A stretch of 64,000 bases of DNA from Novosphingobium sp. IK01 (GCF_033242265.1 NZ_BTFW01000003.1:1-64000); one strand, 5' to 3'; positions 44,648 to 53,846 are shown, counted from the stretch's first letter. Translations and numbers: made by a program. Notes: a model not told the origin generated them from the sequence alone.

Positions 44648-45528
44648 GGCTCTGTTGCAAACTCTGATGCGGTTGCCAAGGTTGGGCCCTTGGATTGGTA
44701 AGGTCGGTTGTGATGGACGATTTCAAAGGGCGGCATTTTACCGGCGAGGTCATCCTATGGGCGGTCCGCTGGTACTGCCGGTACGGCATCAGCTACCGCG
44801 ATCTCGAGGAAATGCTGGCGGAACGTGGCATCGATGTCGATCACACGACCATCTATCGCTGGGTGCAGCGCTATGCGCCGGAGATGGAGAAGCGGTTGCG
44901 TTGGTTCTGGCGGCGAGGCTTTGATCCGAGCTGGCGTCTGGATGAGACCTACGTCAAGGTTCGGGGCAAATGGACCTACCTGTACCGGGCGGTCGACAAA
45001 AGGGGCGACACGATCGACTTCTTCCTCTCGTCGACCCGCAGCGCCAAAGCCGCGAAGCGCTTTCTGGGAAAGGCCCTTCGCGGGCTGAAGGGCTGGGAGA
45101 AGCCAACGAACTCAACACCGACAAGGCCCCCAGCTACGGCGTCGCAATCGCCGAGTTGAAACGAGAAGGGAAGCTCGCCCTGGAAACCGAACACCGGCAG
45201 GTAAAATACCTGAACAACGTGCTCGAGGCCGACCATGGCAAGCTCAAATTGTTGATCAAGCCCGTGCGTGGTTTCAAATCGATGCCGACAGCCTACGCCA
45301 CGATCAAGGGCTTCGAGGTCATGCGCGCCCTGCGCAAAGGGCAAGCCCGGGCATGGTGCCTGCAGCCAGGGATCAGGGGAGAGGTGCGTCTGATCGAAAG
45401 AGCATTTGGCATTGGCCCCTCGGTCATGACCGAGGCCATGGACGTGCTCAATCAGCATTTTGCCAATGCTGCCTGATCCCCAGACGGGGTGACGCTGCCC
45501 GGCCGTCACCAATGTTTGCAACAGAGCC
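44648..45528 (+). mobile_element. IS6-family element, copy B (881 bases)
   Basis: Same GGCTCTGTTGCAAA/TTTGCAACAGAGCC ends as copy A, but one base shorter. The flanks do not match each other. It joins an IS1182-type fragment to an integrase fragment. Confidence 0.9.
44713..45476 (+). pseudogene. IS6 transposase with a single-base frameshift (copy B)
   Basis: Compared with copies A and D, one A is missing in the run at about 45108-45110 (AACGAACTC instead of AACGAAACTC). Translation shifts after GLKGWEKPTN and ends prematurely at 45159; the rest, including the catalytic Glu segment, is in another frame. One substitution (Gln to Arg near residue 68) is shared with truncated copy C but not with A or D. 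Confidence 0.88.
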
Positions 45529-46120
45529 CGCCATCGATCCCGAGGCGCGGCTGCTGACGATTTCGCGCAGCAAGGGCGATCAGGAGGGAAAGGGCGCGAC
45601 CGCGTTCCTCAGCCCGCGCTCGGTGCGGGCGATCGCCGCCTGGACTGCGGCTGCCGACATCGAGGAGGGACCGCTGTTTCGCCGGGTGCAGGTGCGCCGC
45701 TACAAGGCGCGGGCCGCGGTCAAGGGGCGGCGGATCGAGACGATTTCTGGCCGCGAAAGCTGGGATCTGCGCAAGACGTTGCCGAAGTCGGCGGTGCCGG
45801 CGCGCACCGAATATGATGTGGGAGAGGGGGCGTTGCACCCGGGTTCGATCGGGCCGATCTGGCGGGCAATGATCCGGCGCGCCTTCGACAAGGGCGCGCT
45901 GAGCGACCTCACCGCCGATGATCTGGCGCAGTTGCTCAAGGGCGTGAGCGCGCATTCGACGCGGGTGGGCTTGAACCAGGATCTGTTTGCGAGCGGCGAA
46001 GATCTGGCGGGGATCATGGATGCGCTACGCTGGAAGAGTCCCCGGATGCCGCTCGCCTATAATCGCAATCTGGCGGCTGAGCAGGGTGCCGCCGGCCGCT
46101 TGATCGCGAAAATCGGGTGA
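45529..46120 (+). pseudogene. Tyrosine recombinase/integrase, C-terminal catalytic part
   Basis: About 195 residues without a start, entering from IS6 copy B. It keeps KGVSAHSTRVGLNQDLFASG (the HxxR motif), GIMDALRWKSPRMPLAYNRN (the catalytic Tyr) and an N-terminal segment LTISRSKGDQEGKGATAFLS around the beta-sheet of the catalytic domain. The first catalytic Arg and the arm-binding domain are lost or unclear. It is probably a remnant of an integrative element or a plasmid recombinase. Confidence 0.7.
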
Positions 46121-46142
46121 TTAGATCTTGAGCTGCGCACAA

Positions 46143-46176
46143 TTAGGTATTTGTGACGGTTAGGTATTTGTGACGG
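46143..46176. repeat. Tandem 17-bp repeat TTAGGTATTTGTGACGG (two copies)
   Basis: Two exact head-to-tail copies (46143-46159, 46160-46176), 23 bases after the integrase fragment stop. They may be recombinase-binding or attachment-site repeats. Confidence 0.6.
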
Positions 46177-46428
46177 TGTTTGAAAATTCCGAGTGCGCCA
46201 GATCACGCGGATTAGCGTTCCAGCGAATGTCCGACGGAATCGGAAAAGAAAACCCGCCCGTCTTCGTCTTACCGAGACTCCTTCGGGTCGCTGGCTGATG
46301 CTATGCCTTCGTGTTTCGGATTCAAGGCTAAACTAGCGGGGCTGAGCAGTTTCTCAGGCTGTGTACATCGCCGCGACCGACGACCTGGAAATATGCGCTA
46401 GCCTTGCGTTTTTGCGCAATTATGATAG
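46177..46428. other. Intergenic region between the integrase fragment and the globin gene
   Basis: No gene seen. AT content rises towards 46400-46445, where the promoter of the nitric-oxide cluster should be. Confidence 0.3.
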
Positions 46429-46445
46429 ATGTATTATATATGCAT
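46429..46445 (+). promoter_or_regulatory. NsrR-like palindrome ATGTATTATATATGCAT
   Basis: ATGTAT and ATGCAT half-sites around a TATAT core resemble the NsrR operator (ATGYATTT-type half-sites). It overlaps a TATTAT -10-like sequence and lies 16 bases ahead of the likely globin start. Control by the nitric-oxide sensor NsrR is inferred from sequence and from the flavohaemoglobin gene downstream. Confidence 0.5.
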
Positions 46446-46461
46446 GATTGGAGCACGAGTC

Positions 46462-46908
46462 GTGGACGGTGTCTCGAAAATCAGAGAAGAAGAGCTGACT
46501 CCTTTGGTGGAGGAATTTTACGCGCGGGTCCGCGCCGACCCCGCGCTTGGGCCGATTTTCAACGATGCGATCGATGACTGGCCGGAGCATCTTGGGAAGC
46601 TGACTGCGTTCTGGTCCTCCGTCATGCTCACCAGTGGCCGATACAAGGGGCAACCGGTGCCGGCCCATTTGAAGCATAAGGCCAGGATAACGCCCGTGCT
46701 GTTCGAGCGGTGGCTCGCACTCTGGGTTCAAACGACCAATGACAGGATGACGCCCGAAGCGGCAGCGGCGCTACAAGCGAAGGCGCGGCGGATCGCCGAG
46801 AGCCTGCAACTGGCGATGTTCTTCCAACTGGAGGAACGGAGTGCTGCATCGGTCGCCAACGCGGAACGTAAGGATGCCATCGAGCGACCAGGGCAAACCC
46901 ATGGCTGA
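46462..46908 (+). CDS. Group III truncated haemoglobin
   Basis: About 148 residues: ELTPLVEEFYARVRADPALG, PIFNDAIDDWPEHLGKLTAF, WSSVMLTSGRYKGQPVPAHL, LFERWLALWVQTTND. The layout (short globin with W-rich E-F region, H in HLGK and PAHL) fits the group III truncated globins linked to nitric-oxide and peroxide defence. GTG at 46462 follows GGAG with 8-base spacing and is preferred to ATG at 46444. It overlaps the next gene by 8 bases. Confidence 0.8.
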   Translation: MDGVSKIREEELTPLVEEFYARVRADPALGPIFNDAIDDWPEHLGKLTAFWSSVMLTSGRYKGQPVPAHLKHKARITPVLFERWLALWVQTTNDRMTPEAAAALQAKARRIAESLQLAMFFQLEERSAASVANAERKDAIERPGQTHG

Positions 46909-47176
46909 AATCTTGCCTTACCGTTCCACGCCGGTGTTCGACCAGGACACTCTGCCGGCTGCCTTGCGCGCGCGACATGACACGAAGGCTGGTGTTTGGG
47001 GCGTGATCCGGGTTTTCGAGGGCGAACTCCGGCTAACCTACCTCGAGCCACCTTCGGAGATCGTCCTGACGCCTGACCAGCCTGGCTTGATTCTCCCTCA
47101 GCAACCGCATTTCGTAACGCCGACAGGGCCGATGAAGATGCAGGTGGATTTTTACGATCACATTCCCAAGCTCTGA
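46901..47176 (+). CDS. DUF1971 cupin-like protein
   Basis: A 91-residue protein: MAEILPYRSTPVFDQDTLPA, ALRARHDTKAGVWGVIRVFE, GLILPQQPHFVTPTGPMKMQ, VDFYDHIP. DUF1971 members (also found fused to TehB) are cupin-like, with a conserved H-rich core, and often sit beside nitric-oxide or nitrite genes. The function is unknown. It is translationally coupled to the globin gene and 39 bases upstream of the flavohaemoglobin gene. Confidence 0.8.
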   Translation: MAEILPYRSTPVFDQDTLPAALRARHDTKAGVWGVIRVFEGELRLTYLEPPSEIVLTPDQPGLILPQQPHFVTPTGPMKMQVDFYDHIPKL

Positions 47177-47215
47177 CATTCCGGGATTTTCAACGCATCC
47201 AAAAAGGAGAAGTTG

Positions 47216-48427
47216 ATGACGCAGCCCCTCAGCGATCAGACCATCGCGCTCGTCAAGGCGACCGTCCCCGCGCTCGAAGCACATGGCCTCGACATCGTGA
47301 ACGAGATGTATTCCCGGATGTTCCAGAACCCGAACATTCGCGACCTTTTCAACCAATCGCACCATGGTGATGCCGGTTCGCAGCCGCGGGCACTGACCGG
47401 CGCCATTCTCGCCTATGCGAGCAACATCGAAAATCTCGGTGCGCTTGCCCCGGCGGTCGAGCGGATCGCGCAGAAGCATGTTGGCCTGCAAATTCTGCCC
47501 GAACATTATCCGCACGTTGCTGAGGCGCTCCTGGGGGCGATCAAGGCGGTGCTGGGGGATGCGGCCACCGATGAAATTCTCGCTGCCTGGGGCGAAGCCT
47601 ACTGGTTCCTGGCTAACATCCTGATCGCCCGCGAGCAGCGAGTCTACTCAGAACAGAAGGACGCGACCGGCGGATGGAATGGCTGGCGCGATTTTCGCGT
47701 CGAGGACGTCGTGCGTGAGAGCAGCGTCATCAATTCCTTCGTTCTGCGCCCCGTTGATGGCGGGGCCGTCATGCGGCACAAGCCCGGGCAATATCTGACC
47801 TTCTGGCTTGAAATTCCGGGACATCCGCCAGTCAAGCGCAACTATTCGATTTCAGCAGCCCCCAACGGCGAAACCTATCGCATTTCGGTCAAGCGTGAGC
47901 CGCTTGGTCTTGCGTCAGACTGGCTTCATGATGAAGCCAAGCCGGGCACGGTGCTCAAAGTTGCCGCGCCTGCAGGCGAATTCTTCCTGGCAGCGCATGT
48001 CGAACGCCCGGTGATCCTCCTGTCGGGCGGCGTGGGGCTGACCCCGATGGTGGCGATGCTCGAAACGCTTGCTGAGGGCGAGACGGGAGTCCCCGTGCAC
48101 TATGTCCACGGAACTTATGACCGCGATACCCACGCAATGCGTGATCATGTTCGCGCTGTCGCTGGGCGGGGCAAGTCAATCACCGTCACCGATTTTCATC
48201 AGACCCCGCTCGAAGATGAAGTCGCAGGACGGGATTATGACGTCGCCGGCATCATTACCGATGAATGGCTGGTCGCCAACACGCCTATAGGTGAGGCCGA
48301 TTACTATATCTGCGGACCACGCCCGTTTCTGCGGCACGCCGTCTCGACCTTGTCGCTGGCTGGCGTCCCATCCGACCGCATTCATTACGAATTCTTCGGT
48401 CCGGCGGACGAATTGCTCGCCGCCTGA
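47216..48427 (+). CDS. hmp: Flavohaemoglobin, nitric-oxide dioxygenase
   Basis: A 403-residue cytoplasmic enzyme converting NO and O2 to nitrate. Globin domain 1-140 (MTQPLSDQTIALVKATVPAL, RIAQKHVGLQILPEHYPHV with the proximal His), FAD domain from GWRDFRVEDVVRESSVINSF with VKRNYSISAAPNGE, and NAD(P)H domain with LLSGGVGLTPMVAMLE and YYICGPRPFLRHAV, ending YEFFGPADELLAA. Start ATG 47216 with AAGGAGAAGTTG. It is the last gene of a globin-DUF1971-hmp series, followed by a strong hairpin. Confidence 0.93.
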   Translation: MTQPLSDQTIALVKATVPALEAHGLDIVNEMYSRMFQNPNIRDLFNQSHHGDAGSQPRALTGAILAYASNIENLGALAPAVERIAQKHVGLQILPEHYPHVAEALLGAIKAVLGDAATDEILAAWGEAYWFLANILIAREQRVYSEQKDATGGWNGWRDFRVEDVVRESSVINSFVLRPVDGGAVMRHKPGQYLTFWLEIPGHPPVKRNYSISAAPNGETYRISVKREPLGLASDWLHDEAKPGTVLKVAAPAGEFFLAAHVERPVILLSGGVGLTPMVAMLETLAEGETGVPVHYVHGTYDRDTHAMRDHVRAVAGRGKSITVTDFHQTPLEDEVAGRDYDVAGIITDEWLVANTPIGEADYYICGPRPFLRHAVSTLSLAGVPSDRIHYEFFGPADELLAA

Positions 48428-48432
48428 CTGAG

Positions 48433-48464
48433 CGCGGAGAAGGGCGACATCGCCCTTCTCCGCG
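48433..48464. terminator. Bidirectional hairpin after hmp
   Basis: CGCGGAGAAGGGCG (48433-48446) pairs perfectly with CGCCCTTCTCCGCG (48451-48464) around ACAT, between convergent genes. There is no long T run. Confidence 0.6.
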
Positions 48465-48469
48465 TCTAC

Positions 48470-48715
48470 TCAAACCGCCATGTCGGCGTGATCTCGGACT
48501 TCTGGACGCACTTGGGCGTCAGCGACAGGTTCCTCGACGAGAATCGCGAACTTGGCACCCTTGTAATAGATGCTGGGCCGATGCCAGGCCCGCGTCACGA
48601 CGACGACCGTTCCGTCGATCTCGATCTCTTCGCCTGCCTGGGGTGACCGCGCGAAGTGAAAACTGCCCCAGGCTGCTGGGGAACTGCTATCGCCAGCCCA
48701 AACGTCAACGAGCAT
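48470..48715 (-). CDS. Small unknown protein downstream of the sodB remnant
   Basis: An 81-residue protein (MLVDVWAGDSSSPAAWGSFH, FARSPQAGEEIEIDGTVVVV, TRAWHRPSIYYKGAKFAILV) starting behind a strong AAGGAGGAGA. It looks like a small beta-rich domain. It lies 17 bases downstream of the sodB remnant and was probably co-transcribed with it. I do not recognise the family. Confidence 0.6.
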   Translation of the reverse strand: MLVDVWAGDSSSPAAWGSFHFARSPQAGEEIEIDGTVVVVTRAWHRPSIYYKGAKFAILVEEPVADAQVRPEVRDHADMAV

Positions 48716-48732
48716 TTACTTCTCCTCCTTAT

Positions 48733-48916
48733 TCAACGGGCGGTCTGTGATGGTGGATAGCGCCACGGCTTGCCCTGGCCGATCGCCGCGTCAAACTGCG
48801 TTTCGGCGAAGCTCCAATTTGCGAGCCTGTTCCACCAGGACGTGATCCAGCCCGCGCGATCCTGGCGGTAATCGATGTAGTAGGCATGCTCCCACACATC
48901 GCAAGCAAGCAGCGGC
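48733..48916 (-). pseudogene. sodB 3' fragment (iron superoxide dismutase)
   Basis: Reads [40 protein letters not shown] and [20 protein letters not shown], the C-terminal metal-binding part of Fe/Mn SOD with the DVWEHAYY motif (metal ligands Asp and His). The N-terminal two-thirds is missing beyond the IS3 end at 48917. Confidence 0.88.
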
Positions 48917-48969
48917 TGAAGCGCCCCGGGTTTCCCGGAGGCTCCGATTTGTGAGAAGGAGCTTTCGTG

Positions 48970-49274
48970 ATGAACAAGACCCGGAACAAGTTTTCACCTG
49001 AAGTCCGCGAACGCGCGGTGCGCATGGTTGGCGAGCATCGCGCCGATTACGGCTCGGAGTGGGAGGCGATGACCTCGATCGCCAGCAAGATTGGCTGCAC
49101 GGCCGAGACTCTGCGCCGCTGGTGCCGTGAGGAGGCGAGCCGACGAACGGCACCAGCGGCGCTGGCCGCCGATGACCAGGCCCGGCTCAAACTGCTGGAG
49201 CGCGAGGTCAAGGAACTGCGGCGCGCCAACGAGATCCTGCGCAAGGCATCAGCGTATTTTGCGATGGCGGAGCT
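48970..49274 (+). pseudogene. IS3-family orfA, disrupted near its end
   Basis: About 102 residues: [40 protein letters not shown] (helix-turn-helix), [20 protein letters not shown] and [10 protein letters not shown]. The last few codons (originally DRREK and stop) are now beyond the IS110 insertion. Confidence 0.82.
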
Positions 49275-49482
49275 TGTCTTATGAGAATTCCCGGCTCCTG
49301 AGGCAAAAGGGAGCCACAACCCGGCACCGCAGCTGCGGTGCCGGGTTGTGGCGGAGGCGGCGCCGTGCGGAGCTTGGTCTTGCAGGACCGCGGTCGAGTT
49401 TGGCGAGCCTCCGTCTTTTCTTACGACCTGAACGGATACGTGGGCTCCGGGCCCGAACGACAAGCAAAGGTAGAAAGAAGAG
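49275..49482 (+). ncRNA. Candidate bridge-RNA region of IS110 element 1
   Basis: In IS110-group elements the long left non-coding end encodes a bridge RNA that pairs with donor and target DNA. This region has the right size and position and contains a 40-base perfect palindrome (49313-49352). The loops and the transcript have not been assigned; the call is by position. Confidence 0.4.
49313..49352. repeat. 40-bp perfect palindrome in IS110 left end
   Basis: The 20-base arm GCCACAACCCGGCACCGCAG is followed directly by its exact complement. As RNA it would form a long stem with almost no loop; as DNA it could extrude a cruciform. Confidence 0.85.
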
Positions 49483-49875
49483 ATGGCCAAGGATACCATC
49501 GGGATCGACGTGTCGAAAGACCGCCTGGATGCGTTTTGGCATTCCCAAGACGCAGCACTCAGCCTGCCCAACACGGTTGAGGGTTTCGCCCAGCTATGCA
49601 CATGGCTGGGTAAGAATAAGGGGGTGTTGGTCGTTTTCGAGGCGACCGGCGCATATCATCGTGGGCTTGAACGATACCTCAGCTTGGCGGGGCAGCCTTT
49701 CATCAAGGTCAATCCGAAGCAAGCGCGGCGCTTTGCTCAGGCTATCGGCCGTCTGGCCAAGACCGACAGCGTTGATGCCAGGATGTTGGCACGAATGGGC
49801 GTGGTCCTTGATCTGGCCCCACAAGGCATTGAAGGCGAAGATATTCATGATCTCAGAGAGTTGCTGACAGCTAGG
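49483..49875 (+). pseudogene. IS110 transposase 1, N-terminal part
   Basis: DEDD domain: MAKDTIGIDVSKDRLDAFWH (first Asp), VLVVFEATGAYHRGLERYLS (Glu), KTDSVDARMLARMGVV (paired Asp). Interrupted after DLRELLTAR by the IS256 element; the C-terminal part resumes at 51310. Excising the IS256 and one copy of ACAGCTAGG restores the frame (ELLTAR-RAMVKDQ). Confidence 0.88.
49867..49875. repeat. 9-bp target duplication ACAGCTAGG, left copy
   Basis: Repeated exactly at 51301-51309, on the other side of the IS256 element. Confidence 0.85.
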
Positions 49876-51300
49876 ATCGTGTCCCACGGCATGGTGTAGC
49901 TTATCTGGGCCACCGCCAAATTCGGCATCAGCTTGAGCCGATCATGCGCCTGGCACAGCCGAGAGCACGACGATGGGATTGTCGCTCACCGGCGCCATGG
50001 TTTCAAGCGACATGTATCGTCCACGCTGGACGGCCCATTCATCGGACTGTTCCATGAGAATGGCGCCGATGAGGCGGGTGATCGCAGCCTCGTTCGGGAA
50101 GATGCCGACAACCTCGGTGCGGCGTTTGATTTCGCCGTTCAGCCGCTCGATGGGATTCGTGCTGTGCAACTTGGCGCGGTGCTCCTTTGGGAAGGTCATG
50201 TAGGCCAGCACGTCGGGTTCGGCATCGTCCATCAAGGTGGCGAGTTTTGGGAGCTTCGGACGCATCTGGTCGGCGACAGAGCGCCATTGCTGGCTGGCTG
50301 CCTCGGGCGTTTCCTGTGCGAAGGCGGTGCCGATGAAGGCCGAGACGACCCGGCGACCGCTCTTGCCGGCATGGGCCAGGGCATTGCGCATGAAGTGGAC
50401 GCGGCAACGCTGCCATGTCGCGCACAGCAGCTTGGAGACCGCCGCCTTGATGCCCTCATGCGCATCGGAGATCACCAGCTTCACGCCGCGCAGGCCCCGG
50501 CGCGTCAACTTGCGCAGAAAGGCCGTCCAAAATGGCTCAGCCTCCGATGGGCCGATGTCCATACCCAGCACTTCGCGGCGACCGTCGCTGTTGACGCCCA
50601 CCGCAATGATCACCGCAACGGATACGATCCGGCCATTCTGGCGGACTTTGACATAGGTGGCGTCGATCCACAGGTAGGGCCAGTCGCCCTCGATCGGGCG
50701 ATCGAGGAAGGCATGCACCTTTTGGTCGAGCTCTTCGCACAGGCGGCTGACCTGGCTTTTGGAGATGCCATCCATGCCCAGCGCTTTGACCAGGTCATCG
50801 ACCGAGCGCGTCGAGATGCCATGCACGTAGGCTTCCTGGATGACCGCCGTCAGCGCCCGTTCGGCCATCCGGCGCGGCTCCAGAAATCCAGGAAAATAGC
50901 TGCCTTTACGCAACTTGGGGATGCGCAGTTCGACCGTGCCGGCGCGGGTGTGCCAGTCGCGGTTGCGATAGCCGTTGCGCTGGACGAGCCGGTCGGCAGA
51001 CTTCTCGCCGTGACCGGCACCAGTCAGGCCTCCCACCTCCATCTCCATCAGCCGCCCGGCGGCAAACGAGATCATCTCGCGCAAAATATCCGCGTCAGGG
51101 GCCTTCTCGACCAGCGTGCGCAAGTGCATCATGGAATCGGTCATCGTGGTTCTCCAGGTTCGAGCTTTGCAACCCAAACCTATCCGAAAATCGCGGTGAC
51201 CACCCGCGCTGCTGGCCGGACGCTACAGCGCTATATGGAAAGCGCGCGCCCGGCCAGCAGCGCTACCGTCAGAACCTACACCACGTCCCGGGACGCGACC
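49876..51300 (-). mobile_element. IS256-family element
   Basis: A 1425-base element flanked by ACAGCTAGG on both sides. Ends show imperfect inverted repeats with GTGTCCCACGGCATGGTGTAG on the left and GCGTCCCGGGACGTGGTGTAG on the right. The exact duplication makes this one of the most recent insertions in the window. Confidence 0.88.
49942..51144 (-). CDS. IS256-family (mutator-type) transposase
   Basis: A 400-residue transposase: [20 protein letters not shown], the first Asp in [40 protein letters not shown] (second Asp), [20 protein letters not shown], and the Glu region [23 protein letters not shown] at 51144 follows CTGGAGAACCACG. The gene is intact. Confidence 0.92.
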   Translation of the reverse strand: MTDSMMHLRTLVEKAPDADILREMISFAAGRLMEMEVGGLTGAGHGEKSADRLVQRNGYRNRDWHTRAGTVELRIPKLRKGSYFPGFLEPRRMAERALTAVIQEAYVHGISTRSVDDLVKALGMDGISKSQVSRLCEELDQKVHAFLDRPIEGDWPYLWIDATYVKVRQNGRIVSVAVIIAVGVNSDGRREVLGMDIGPSEAEPFWTAFLRKLTRRGLRGVKLVISDAHEGIKAAVSKLLCATWQRCRVHFMRNALAHAGKSGRRVVSAFIGTAFAQETPEAASQQWRSVADQMRPKLPKLATLMDDAEPDVLAYMTFPKEHRAKLHSTNPIERLNGEIKRRTEVVGIFPNEAAITRLIGAILMEQSDEWAVQRGRYMSLETMAPVSDNPIVVLSAVPGA

Positions 51301-51309
51301 ACAGCTAGG

Positions 51310-51855
51310 CGGGCCATGGTCAAAGATCAGATCACCGCAAAGACGCGTCTCGCCACAGCGAGCAACCCGCTTGTGAAGGACCAACTTTGCCGCCGGATCG
51401 ATGACATCGACACGGACATCAAAGCCCTGGATCAAGTGATTGCGCAGATCGCTCAGCAGCGTGGCACCCTTGATGAGCGCATCAGACGCCTCATGACCAT
51501 TCCCGGGATCGGCAGATTGACCGCGACCACGTTGGTGATCGACATGCCAGAGCTTGGACATCTCGACAGCAAAAAGATCGCCGCTCTGGCTGGGCTTGCG
51601 CCTATGACGCAACAGTCAGGCAAGTGGCAAGGCAAAGAGCGGATTATTGGTGGTAGGGCATCACTTCGACGGGCAATTTACATGCCTGCGTTGGTTGCCA
51701 TTCGCTTCAATCATGATTTCCGTGACAAATATCAGCAGTTCGTAAATGCAGGGAAAGCAAAGAAGGTGGCTATCACCGCCGTCATGCGGCGCATCATCGT
51801 TCTGGCAAACACGTTGTTGCGTGAAGGACGCGATTGGCAACCTGTTCGCCCTTGA
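51310..51855 (+). pseudogene. IS110 transposase 1, C-terminal part
   Basis: Continues the gene broken at 49875: RAMVKDQITAKTRLATASNP, the transposase_20 domain with LMTIPGIGRLTATTLVIDMP, LAPMTQQSGKWQGKERIIGG and RASLRRAIYMPALVAIRFNH with the Ser-containing segment, ending DWQPVRP. Confidence 0.87.
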
Positions 51856-51869
51856 CCAAGACGGATACT

Positions 51870-52577
51870 CGACCGCCGCGAGAAATGATGATGTCGTTCA
51901 TCGACGCCCATCGTGAGGATCTGGGTATCGAGCCGATCTGCCATGAGTTGGCGATCGCCCCGTCCTCCTACCATGAACATGCACGTCGCCTGGCCGATCC
52001 TGGCAGGCGCCCCGCGCGTGCCCGTCGTGATGACGAGATCAAGGCGCAGATCAAGCGCGTCCACGAGGCCAGTTCCGGGCTCTATGGAGCGCGCAAAGTC
52101 TGGCACCAGTTGCTGCGCGATGGCGTGGCTGTCGCCCGGTGCACCGTGGAGCGCCTGATGGCGGCCATGGGGCTGGCGGGCATTCGGCGTGGCAAGACGA
52201 CGATCACCACGGTCAGCAATCCGAAAGCCCCGTGCCCATTGGATAAAGTCAATCGCGAGTTCCGCGTTGAACGTCCCAACGCATTGTGGGTGGTCGATTT
52301 TACATACGTCCACACCTGGGCCGGCTTCGTTTATGTAGCTTTCGTGATCGACGCCTATGCCCGCCGGATCGTGGGCTGGAAGGTCAGCACGTCGGCTACC
52401 GCCGGCTTCGTGCTGGACGCCTTGGAACAGGCGATACACGCCCGCAGGCCAGGGCCGGAAGATGGCCTGATCCACCATAGCGACAGGGGCGTTCAATATC
52501 TCGCCATGAACTACACCCAGCGTCTGGCCGAAGCCAACCTCGTGCCATCGGTCGGCAGCGTCGGCGACAGCTATGAC
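51870..52577 (+). pseudogene. IS3-family orfB, first part
   Basis: Integrase-type transposase up to the second IS110: MMSFIDAHREDLGIEPICHE, ASSGLYGARKVWHQLLRDGV, the DDE core with NALWVVDFTYVHTWAGFVYV (first Asp) and GLIHHSDRGVQYLAMNYTQR (second Asp), cut at SVGDSYD. The catalytic Glu (in LAETINGLYK) lies after the insertion at 53864. It would normally be expressed by frameshifting from orfA. Confidence 0.88.
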
Positions 52578-52778
52578 TGTGAGAAGATGCATGCAGTCTG
52601 GAAGGTCTGACCCATGCTTACGACTGACCACGTGTCATGGCGTTGATCTGTCGGCCCTCCAGGCTGCACCCGAGGCGTCGCGAAACGTGACTTGATAGGA
52701 GCCTGAGGGAGTGCCGTCCCGTCACAGTCCTGTCCGCTCGCGAAGGGCCTTCGGGTTCCACCCGCCTGGAGGACCAAT
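52578..52778 (+). ncRNA. Candidate bridge-RNA region of IS110 element 2
   Basis: About 200 non-coding bases ahead of the transposase, the expected position of the bridge RNA in the IS110 group. A second copy is present at 41492-41692 (minus strand). Structured pieces include GAAGGGCCTTCGGG near 52742. Function is by position only. Confidence 0.4.
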
Positions 52779-53846
52779 ATGCATGATATCACACCAGACG
52801 CTGTCGTCATCGGCATCGACACCCATAAAGACGTTCACGTCGCGGTCGCGATCAACGGACTGGGCGCGCGGCTTGCCACAGCATCGTTCCCGGTAACCAG
52901 CAAGGGCTATCGCCAGGTGGCAGCTTGGGCAACCGAGCACGGAACCGTGCACGCATTCGGCATCGAAGGAACTGGCTCATACGGTGCCGGCCTCGCACGT
53001 GCGCTGGCTGCGAAGGGTTTGCGCGTCATTGAGGTCGGCCGGATCAACCGGCAGCTCCGGCGTCGATATGGCAAGACCGATACCGTGGATGCCGAGTCCG
53101 CTGCAAGGGCCGTGCTTGCGGGTGACGCCGACGGTGAGCCCAAAGTTGGTGATGGCACCGTTGAAATGATCCGTCACCTCAAGATAGCCCGCAACACTGC
53201 GCTCAAAGCGCGAACACAAGCCATGGTCACGCTCAAGACAATGCTGGTGAACGCGCCACAGGCGTTGCGCGAGCGGTTCATCGGCATCACCGGCAAGATG
53301 ACGCTTATCCGAGCGATCGCAGCGCTGCGCCCGGGGGCACTGGTGTCCACCACTGCATCGGCGAAGATGGCGCTACGCGCATTAGCGAACCGATGGCTGA
53401 TGCTGGATGCCGAGATCAAGGAGCACGAAGCCGCCCTCGAGCAGTTGGTGCGTGCCCACGCACCGGCACTGATGGATGCGCCTGGCGTGTCGACCGGTAC
53501 CATCGCCGACATGCTCATTGTCTTGGGAGACAATCCTCAGCGGATCCGATCCGAGGCCGCGTTCGCCAAGCTATGCGGCGTGTGCCCCGTGCCGGCATCA
53601 AGTGGCAAGACCAACCGTCACCGGCTCAACCGCGGTGGCAACCGGCGGGCGAATGCGGCTCTGTACCGCGTCGCCTTGGTTCGCATGCGCCACCATCCGC
53701 CGACCCGCGAATATATCCAGCGCCGAACCGCCGAAGGCAAGTCGCCTCGCGAAATCCGGCGGTGCCTCAAGCGGTACATCGCTCGCGAAATCTACCAGCA
53801 CCTCTGTACTGAAAAGCCGCTCCCAGCAGCCGCGAAAGGCTCTTGA
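52779..53846 (+). CDS. IS110-family transposase 2
   Basis: A 355-residue DEDD recombinase: MHDITPDAVVIGIDTHKDVH, VHAFGIEGTGSYGAGLARAL, RRRYGKTDTVDAESAARAVL, then LMDAPGVSTGTIADMLIVLG, KLCGVCPVPASSGKTNRHRL and RGGNRRANAALYRVALVRMR. It is intact and distinct from the IS110 transposase 1 type. Confidence 0.92.
   Translation: MHDITPDAVVIGIDTHKDVHVAVAINGLGARLATASFPVTSKGYRQVAAWATEHGTVHAFGIEGTGSYGAGLARALAAKGLRVIEVGRINRQLRRRYGKTDTVDAESAARAVLAGDADGEPKVGDGTVEMIRHLKIARNTALKARTQAMVTLKTMLVNAPQALRERFIGITGKMTLIRAIAALRPGALVSTTASAKMALRALANRWLMLDAEIKEHEAALEQLVRAHAPALMDAPGVSTGTIADMLIVLGDNPQRIRSEAAFAKLCGVCPVPASSGKTNRHRLNRGGNRRANAALYRVALVRMRHHPPTREYIQRRTAEGKSPREIRRCLKRYIAREIYQHLCTEKPLPAAAKGS

Larger units (their letters stand above)
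49275..51869 (+). mobile_element. IS110-family element 1, itself split by an IS256 element
   Basis: Bounded by IS3 orfA on the left and orfB on the right, apparently at a CT core dinucleotide (gagCT and ataCT). About 208 non-coding bases lie ahead of the transposase and only about 13 after it, the layout of the IS110 group (long left end). No terminal repeats. Boundaries are good to about two bases. Confidence 0.75.

Noticed and set aside
44196..44789. 197-codon minus-strand frame spanning the MarR upstream region
   Set aside because: It crosses the IS6 left end and an IS1182-type fragment in the wrong frame, so it is not a real gene.
48729..49025. 98-codon minus-strand frame near sodB
   Set aside because: It is out of frame with the clear sodB C-terminus and runs into the IS3 end.
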